Shown here piece after piece: positions 12,481-16,675 of a stretch of 16,675 nucleotides of DNA. The notes beneath the pieces are model-generated. The model did no database searches and was not told the origin of the DNA. It worked only from the letters and a program-made list of their open reading frames with translations. The position numbers were made by a program, and so were the translations under genes. Position 1 is the stretch's first letter, and the number at the start of each line of letters is the position of its first letter. Source of the stretch: Curvibacter sp. (lineage in GTDB: Bacteria > Pseudomonadota > Gammaproteobacteria > Burkholderiales > Burkholderiaceae_C); contig DNQP01000243.1 of the NCBI GenBank assembly GCA_003500955.1, positions 1 to 16,675 on the forward strand, written 5' to 3'.

Positions 12481-13635
12481 TCAGGACTGGATCAGGCGCT
12501 TGGATTTGGCGATGGACATCATCATGCCCAGAGCCAGGCCCAGGGTCACCATGGCCGTACCGCCATAGCTGATGAAGGGCAGGGGCACGCCCACCACGGG
12601 CAGGATGCCGCTGACCATGCCCATGTTCACGAAGGCATAGGTGAAGAAGATCATGGTGATGGCCCCCGCCAGCAGGCGGGCGAACAGCGTGGGGGCCTCC
12701 AACGCAATGGCCAGACAACGCAGCACCAGGAAGAGGAAGGCCGCGAGCAGGAAAAGATTGCCCAGCAGACCGAACTCCTCGGAGTAGGCGGCGAAGATGA
12801 AATCGGTGGTGCGCTCGGGGATGAACTCCAGATGCGTCTGCGTGCCCTGCATGAAGCCCTTGCCGATCAGGCCACCGGAACCGATGGCGATCATGCCCTG
12901 GATGATGTGGAAGCCCTTGCCCAGCGGGTCGCGCCAGGGATCGAGCAGGGTACAGACGCGTTGCTGCTGGTAGTCGTGCAGCAGCGGCCAGTCGACCCCG
13001 GCGGCGCAGAGCTCGGGCTCGAAGATCACGAGCAGCAGCACGCCGATCACCCCCAACGCCACGGGCGGAAGGATGAGCTTCCAGCTCAGGCCGGCAAAGA
13101 AGATCACGGACAGGCCAGCGGCCAGCACCAGCAGAGAGGTGCCCAGATCCGGCTGCTTCATGATCAGGCCCACCGGCAGCGCCAGCAGGGCGCCAGCGAC
13201 GAGGAAGTCCAGCGGGCGCAGCTGGCCCTCGCGCTTCTGGAACCACCAGGCCAGCATCAGCGGCATGGCGATCTTGAGCAGTTCGCTGGGCTGGATCACG
13301 ACGCCGACGTTGATCCAGCGCCTGGCGCCTTTCTTGGTGATGCCGAAGACCGCCACCGCGATCAGCAGCGTCACGCCAAGCACATAGAGCGGTACCGCCA
13401 GCGCCATGAGCCGCTGCGGCGGCACCTGGGCGACGACGAACATGATGAAGCCGGCAATCAGCATGTTGCGGCTGTGGTCGATGAAACGCGTGCCGTGGTC
13501 GTAGCCCGAGGAATACATGGTCAGCAGACCGATGCCGGCAAGGATGAAGACGGCAAAGGCCAGCGGCCCGTCAAAGCCCTGGAACCAGGGCAGGACGCGC
13601 TGCATCAGGGTGGGACGCTCGAAGATCACCGGCAT
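12481..13635 (-). CDS. rodA: Rod shape-determining protein RodA (SEDS peptidoglycan polymerase)
   Basis: RodA is the SEDS-family glycosyltransferase that polymerises glycan strands in the elongasome with PBP2 and MreBCD. The 384-residue protein is mostly membrane-embedded, with about ten hydrophobic segments starting at 24-41. Family signatures are ARRWINVGVVIQPSELLKIA (104-123), KQPDLGTSL (160-168), EFIPERTTDFIFA (270-282) and PLPFISYGGTAMV (351-363). The N-terminus FERPTLMQRVLPWFQGFDG and the short loop lengths favour RodA over FtsW. The partner gene mrdA (PBP2) is not adjacent; a sensor kinase gene ends 36 bases upstream instead. GATAAT lies 6 bases before the ATG, so rodA probably has its own leaderless promoter. 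tldD follows after 45 bases. Confidence 0.94.
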   Translation of the reverse strand: MPVIFERPTLMQRVLPWFQGFDGPLAFAVFILAGIGLLTMYSSGYDHGTRFIDHSRNMLIAGFIMFVVAQVPPQRLMALAVPLYVLGVTLLIAVAVFGITKKGARRWINVGVVIQPSELLKIAMPLMLAWWFQKREGQLRPLDFLVAGALLALPVGLIMKQPDLGTSLLVLAAGLSVIFFAGLSWKLILPPVALGVIGVLLLVIFEPELCAAGVDWPLLHDYQQQRVCTLLDPWRDPLGKGFHIIQGMIAIGSGGLIGKGFMQGTQTHLEFIPERTTDFIFAAYSEEFGLLGNLFLLAAFLFLVLRCLAIALEAPTLFARLLAGAITMIFFTYAFVNMGMVSGILPVVGVPLPFISYGGTAMVTLGLALGMMMSIAKSKRLIQS

Positions 13636-13641
13636 GACCGC

Positions 13642-13647
13642 ATTATC
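13642..13647 (-). promoter_or_regulatory. -10 hexamer of rodA, predicted leaderless transcript
   Basis: On the minus strand GATAAT, one base from TATAAT, ends 6 bases before the rodA ATG at 13635. No Shine-Dalgarno is present. It lies in the 36-base gap after the sensor kinase gene. A -35 is not convincing. Confidence 0.45.
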
Positions 13648-13671
13648 CCGCCAATACCCGGGCGCCCGGAC

Positions 13672-15498
13672 TCAGCTCAGGCGGATCTCCACCACGGTCT
13701 GCCCGGGCTGGCTGCTCACGTCCAGCCCCACCCCGATGGCGGCGGCACGCTCACGCAGCGAGGCCAGGCCCTTGCGCTGTGCCCGCTCGGGATCGAAGCC
13801 GCGGCCGTTGTCGACCACGCGCAGCCGGGCCCCGCCCTCGGGGTAGGCCCGCAGCTCGATGCGCAGCTGGCTGGCCTGGGCATGCTGCAGCACATTGGAC
13901 AGCGCCTCGAAGACCATGAACTGCAGCTGGCGCATGGCTTTGCTGTCCAGACCGGCCAGCGGCGGCAGCAGGTCCACATCCCAGGCCAGCTCGATGTCCG
14001 AGGCCTTGAAGCGTGGCTCCAGCCGGTAGCGCAGATTGGCCAGCAGGGTGGTCACGTCGCCCGGCGGGAGGTTCATGGCATCGATGGACAGCTTGAGCTG
14101 GTCCAGCGAGTCGCGCAGGGTCTGCAGCAGATCCTCCTCGCTGGCCTTGCCCGACTGCAGCTGGCGGATGGCCGCGCTGATGTGCGAACCCACGCCGTCG
14201 TGCATGTCGCGCAGGATGCGGGTGCGCTCGGCCGTGCGCTCCTGCTCGCGGGCCAGCTGCTCCAGCTGCCGGTAGCTGGCCGCCAGGGCCTGTTCCTTTT
14301 CCTGCACCTTGGCCGCCATGTTGTCCATGAGGTCGCGCGCCTGCGCGCTGGCCTCGCGAAAGCGCATGATCACGATGTAGCCCAGCGCCAGGCCGAACAG
14401 CACCGAGGAATAGCGCATCCAGGAAATCTCGGCGAAATTGTTGCTGGCGCGGATCACGACCCAGTCCCGAAAACCCACCAACACGTTGAAGACGCCAGCC
14501 GTGGCCACCAGCACATGCTCGGTCGTGGGCTTGCGCACCGAGCCCCAGAAATAGACCGCGGCGTAGCCGATGAACAGGAAGGTGGCGAAGCCATACCAGC
14601 CGGTCAGGTAGCGGTCGTCGTGCAGGGTCAGCGCTAGCCAGGCCGCGGGCAGGGACGTCAGCAGCAGCGCCCAGACCACGGCGCGCACCCAGCGCATCGA
14701 AGGATGGAGGTGCCAGCCTGCCACATGGTGGCAAAACAGCGCCGAGCCGCAGAACCAGCCCGCATAGGCCACGGTCTGCAACATGCCCCAGGCGGGCCAG
14801 GCCAGCGGCGGATCAGCGAGCGCGTTGTCCGACAGACGCAACATCCAGCAGATCTCGGCCACGCCGGCGCTCAGGTACAGCATGTCGCGCCGCGGCGCCT
14901 GCCCCGGAATCCGTTCGACCTGGGTCGCCCAGATCAGCAGGGCGATGACGCCCACCAGCAGGCTGAAGACGGAGACCGCGACCGAACCGGTGATGCGCCA
15001 GCGGTACGCTTCCTGGTAGTGCTCGCGGACCTCGATCTCAGGGCCGACCAAGAGGGTTGACAGGCCGCCGCGGCGGCCGCCATCGGCCTGCAGGAGGACG
15101 CGGAACTGGTTGTCGCGCTGCAGCAGCTGGGCCGGGATCAGCACGTACTGCGGCGCCTTGGCATAGTCCTCGTGATTGGGCTGCGCCATGTCGCCAAAGC
15201 GCGACAGCAGCACGCCGTTGAGCCAGATCTCGGCGCGGTTGCCAACGCGGGCGAAATAGACTGCATAAGGCTCGCTCGGCGGCTGATCGAGCTGGAACGG
15301 GATCTCGAACTCGGCCCGCCCCGCGCGCCATTGGTGTTGCCGATCCCAGTGGTAGGGCAGCTGGGTGTCGCGCTCCAGCACCGCGCCGTCCTGCACCGAG
15401 CTCACATGGGCCCGGCGCAGCTCCAGCAGTTCGGCCCGGACCGGGGCCAGCAGGCCCCACAGGCAGCAGCACAGAGCCAGTGCGCGCCAGACCGCCAT
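13672..15498 (-). CDS. 7TM sensor histidine kinase, NarL/HisKA_3 type, with a periplasmic carbohydrate-binding-like domain
   Basis: A 608-residue sensor kinase. A signal peptide (1-22) is followed by a periplasmic domain (about 23-165) whose segment ARVGNRAEIWLNGVLLSRFGDM resembles galactose-binding-like beta-sandwiches. About seven hydrophobic segments follow (near 171-191, 205-221, 236-258, 270-290, 301-319, 327-348, 363-379), the layout of 7TMR-DISM receptors. A coiled-coil (about 383-427) leads to the HisKA_3 dimerisation domain with phospho-acceptor His433 in RDMHDGVGSHIS. The ATPase domain has the N box EALSNVLQHA (531-540), DNGRGFD (563-569) and GLASLRERA (577-585). The ligand is unknown. 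The start codon follows the stop of the response regulator gene by 2 bases (TGAGCATG), so the two are translationally coupled and form one two-component system. Confidence 0.93.
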   Translation of the reverse strand: MAVWRALALCCCLWGLLAPVRAELLELRRAHVSSVQDGAVLERDTQLPYHWDRQHQWRAGRAEFEIPFQLDQPPSEPYAVYFARVGNRAEIWLNGVLLSRFGDMAQPNHEDYAKAPQYVLIPAQLLQRDNQFRVLLQADGGRRGGLSTLLVGPEIEVREHYQEAYRWRITGSVAVSVFSLLVGVIALLIWATQVERIPGQAPRRDMLYLSAGVAEICWMLRLSDNALADPPLAWPAWGMLQTVAYAGWFCGSALFCHHVAGWHLHPSMRWVRAVVWALLLTSLPAAWLALTLHDDRYLTGWYGFATFLFIGYAAVYFWGSVRKPTTEHVLVATAGVFNVLVGFRDWVVIRASNNFAEISWMRYSSVLFGLALGYIVIMRFREASAQARDLMDNMAAKVQEKEQALAASYRQLEQLAREQERTAERTRILRDMHDGVGSHISAAIRQLQSGKASEEDLLQTLRDSLDQLKLSIDAMNLPPGDVTTLLANLRYRLEPRFKASDIELAWDVDLLPPLAGLDSKAMRQLQFMVFEALSNVLQHAQASQLRIELRAYPEGGARLRVVDNGRGFDPERAQRKGLASLRERAAAIGVGLDVSSQPGQTVVEIRLS

Positions 15499-15500
15499 GC

Positions 15501-16196
15501 TCAGACCCTGGACTGCAGCAGCCCCAGGCGCGAAGCCTCGAACACGGCTTCGTTCTTGGAATGCACCGACAGCTTGGAGTAGAGGTTCTTGATGTGCGTC
15601 TGCACGGTGTGCACGCTGACCGACTGCAGGCGCGCGATCTCGGCATAGGAGAAGCCGCGGGCGATCAGGGTCAGCACCTCCTGCTCGCGTGGCGACAGCA
15701 GCGGACCCTCGGCAGCGGGCCGGGCTGGCGCCGGGCGCTCGGACGCAGGCTCAGCCACACGGCGGCTGCTGGTGTACTTGGCCAGGACCTTGCGCGCGAT
15801 CATCGGGGAAATGGGCGAGGCGCCGTCCTTCATCTCCAGGATGGTCTGGGCGATGTCATCGGGCGCCGAGTCCTTGTGGATGTAGCCCAGGGCGCCGGCC
15901 TCGATGCTGGCCAGCACGTTGTCCTCATCGCCAAACAGGGAGATCACCAGCGGCTCGCAACGCGGGTGCAGGCGCGTGGCGTGACGGATCACCTCCAGCC
16001 CGCTGCCGTCCGGCAAGCCCAGATCGGTCAGCAGCACGTCGACCATGTGGTCGTCGTCGTCCAGCCAGGCCCGCGCCTCGGACACCGAGCCCACGGCGCC
16101 GACCAGCTGCAGGCCGGCGCAGCGCGACACGCTGGCCACGAAAAAATCCCGCATCGCCGGGTCATCTTCAACCACCAATACCCGCCATACCTGCAT
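15501..16196 (-). CDS. NarL/FixJ-family response regulator, partner of the adjacent sensor kinase
   Basis: A 231-residue response regulator from the ATG at 16196. The receiver domain (about 4-125) shows the acidic pocket VLVVEDD (Glu10-Asp12), phospho-acceptor Asp58 in LLTDLGLPDGSG, Ser86 at the switch position and Lys108 in GYIHKDS. After a Pro/Ala-rich linker (about 145-165), the C-terminal LuxR-type helix-turn-helix runs from LLSPREQEVL to SKNEAVFEASRLGL (166-225), with AEIARLQSVSVHTVQTHI as the recognition core. The frame is open for 11 more codons, to the ATG at 16229, but MQVWRVLVVEDD is the natural receiver start. The gene is first in an operon with the sensor kinase. Two inverted repeats in the upstream intergenic DNA could be binding sites for it. 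Target genes are unknown. Confidence 0.93.
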   Translation of the reverse strand: MQVWRVLVVEDDPAMRDFFVASVSRCAGLQLVGAVGSVSEARAWLDDDDHMVDVLLTDLGLPDGSGLEVIRHATRLHPRCEPLVISLFGDEDNVLASIEAGALGYIHKDSAPDDIAQTILEMKDGASPISPMIARKVLAKYTSSRRVAEPASERPAPARPAAEGPLLSPREQEVLTLIARGFSYAEIARLQSVSVHTVQTHIKNLYSKLSVHSKNEAVFEASRLGLLQSRV

Positions 16197-16240
16197 CGCC
16201 CTGCCGCCTGCTCCATGTCTGAGACCCACCGAGCATAGCC

Positions 16241-16257
16241 GCAGGGACAGACCCTGC
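16241..16257. repeat. Inverted repeat in the response regulator/yqiA-like intergenic region
   Basis: GCAGGG (16241-16246) and CCCTGC (16252-16257) are perfectly complementary around a 5-base spacer. It lies 44 bases upstream of the response regulator start. It may be an operator half of the divergent region; it is short enough that chance cannot be excluded in GC-rich DNA. Confidence 0.3.
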
Positions 16258-16268
16258 CCACGTCATGA

Positions 16269-16288
16269 CCTCCCATGAACATGGGAGG
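16269..16288. repeat. Near-perfect palindrome in the divergent response regulator/yqiA-like intergenic region
   Basis: CCTCCCATG (16269-16277) and CATGGGAGG (16280-16288) are complementary over nine pairs with only two bases between them. The spacing fits a dimeric protein site better than a transcript terminator, since there is no T-run. It lies 72 bases from the response regulator start and 44 bases before the esterase ATG, near where a -35 of the esterase promoter would fall. Autoregulation by the NarL-type regulator is possible but unproven. Confidence 0.5.
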
Positions 16289-16332
16289 CGCACATCCCCT
16301 TACGATGCTGGGGCACCTGATCCATCCCGACC

Positions 16333-16675
16333 ATGACGACCACCCACCTGCTCTACCTCCATGGCTTCCGCTCCTCACCGCAGTCGACCAAGGCGCGGCT
16401 GGTCCAGCAGCGTGTCGCGCAACAGCATCCACGCGTCACACTCTGGTGCCCGCAACTCCCACCCTCGCCCCGACAGGCCATGGCCGACGCGATGCGGGGC
16501 ATCGCCGGCTGGCCGCGCGAGCACATGGCTGTCATGGGCTCCTCGCTGGGGGGCTACTACGCCACCTGGATCGCCGAGCAGACCGGCTGCCGCGCCGTGC
16601 TGCTCAACCCCGCCGTGCACGCGGCGCGCGATCTTGCGGGCCAGGTGGGCGTCCACCCCAGCTGGCACGAGCCGC
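16333..16675 (+). CDS. YqiA/UPF0227-type alpha/beta-hydrolase esterase, 3'-truncated by the window edge
   Basis: An open frame from the ATG at 16333 runs to the end of the window (114 codons visible). The start MTTTHLLYLHGFRSSPQSTK carries the YLHGFxSSPxSxK signature with the oxyanion-hole HGF. The nucleophile elbow GSSLGGYYATWIAE is visible at about residues 69-82, with Ser71 as the predicted nucleophile (GSSLG), followed by AVLLNPAV. These match YqiA-like esterases of about 190-200 residues, so the catalytic Asp and His would lie beyond the edge. Physiological substrates are unknown. It is divergent from the response regulator gene. No clear ribosome binding site is seen; TACGAT at 16301-16306 could be a -10 element. 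Confidence 0.88.
   Translation, partial: MTTTHLLYLHGFRSSPQSTKARLVQQRVAQQHPRVTLWCPQLPPSPRQAMADAMRGIAGWPREHMAVMGSSLGGYYATWIAEQTGCRAVLLNPAVHAARDLAGQVGVHPSWHEP

Noticed and set aside
12460..14637. 725-codon plus-strand open frame opposite rodA and the sensor kinase gene
   Set aside because: Composition (Gln, His, Gly, Asp, Arg) is typical of antisense of membrane and kinase genes; the opposite strand has clear RodA and kinase motifs.

Overview
The window is a GC-rich chromosomal segment from a beta-proteobacterium, most likely a member of the Burkholderiales close to the Comamonadaceae. This rests on the protein sequences (alanine/proline-rich NrdB leader, Lys/Ala histone H1-like protein, MJ0042/DUF3426 protein next to prmA), on gene order, and on two copies of an intergenic element of a type I recall from Comamonadaceae genomes. 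Almost all of it is core housekeeping DNA: there are no tRNAs, rRNAs, insertion sequences, prophage genes or CRISPR arrays, and no gene-free stretch above 300 bases.

Layout. (1) Plus strand, 1-1899: the 3' part of nrdB (ribonucleotide reductase beta chain), a histone H1-like protein gene and its intrinsic terminator. (2) Minus strand, 8070 down to 2051: a conserved protein of unknown function, a TlpA-type thioredoxin with a TTG start, accB, accC, prmA, a zinc-ribbon/DUF3426 membrane protein and a PfkB-family kinase. Copy A of the dispersed hairpin element lies between accC and prmA. (3) Plus strand, 8126-9517: mpl (murein peptide recycling ligase), divergent from the unknown gene. (4) Minus strand, 16196 down to 9630: a NarL-type response regulator and 7TM sensor kinase pair, rodA, tldD, then aroG (DAHP synthase); copy B of the element fills the convergent mpl/aroG gap. 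(5) Plus strand, 16333 to the edge: the 5' part of a YqiA-type esterase gene, divergent from the response regulator.

The most striking feature is the 220-base stretch between tldD and aroG. It holds a promoter-like sequence, a 23-codon open frame in which eight of nine consecutive residues are Phe, Tyr or Trp, an upstream GC segment able to pair with the 5' arm of a terminator, and a strong hairpin followed by nine U, all just before the aroG ribosome binding site. This has the full architecture of a ribosome-mediated transcription attenuator, controlling entry into aromatic amino acid biosynthesis by the supply of the end products.

A second theme is that several genes (mpl, the unknown gene, rodA, tldD, probably the DUF3426 gene, and the aroG leader peptide) have a -10-like hexamer 6-9 bases before the start codon and no Shine-Dalgarno sequence. 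This predicts leaderless or nearly leaderless mRNAs, whereas accB, aroG, the histone-like gene and the TlpA gene have clear ribosome binding sites. The genes combine fatty-acid synthesis (accBC), cell-wall growth and recycling (rodA, mpl), deoxynucleotide synthesis (nrdB) and shikimate entry (aroG), together with a two-component system of unknown stimulus.
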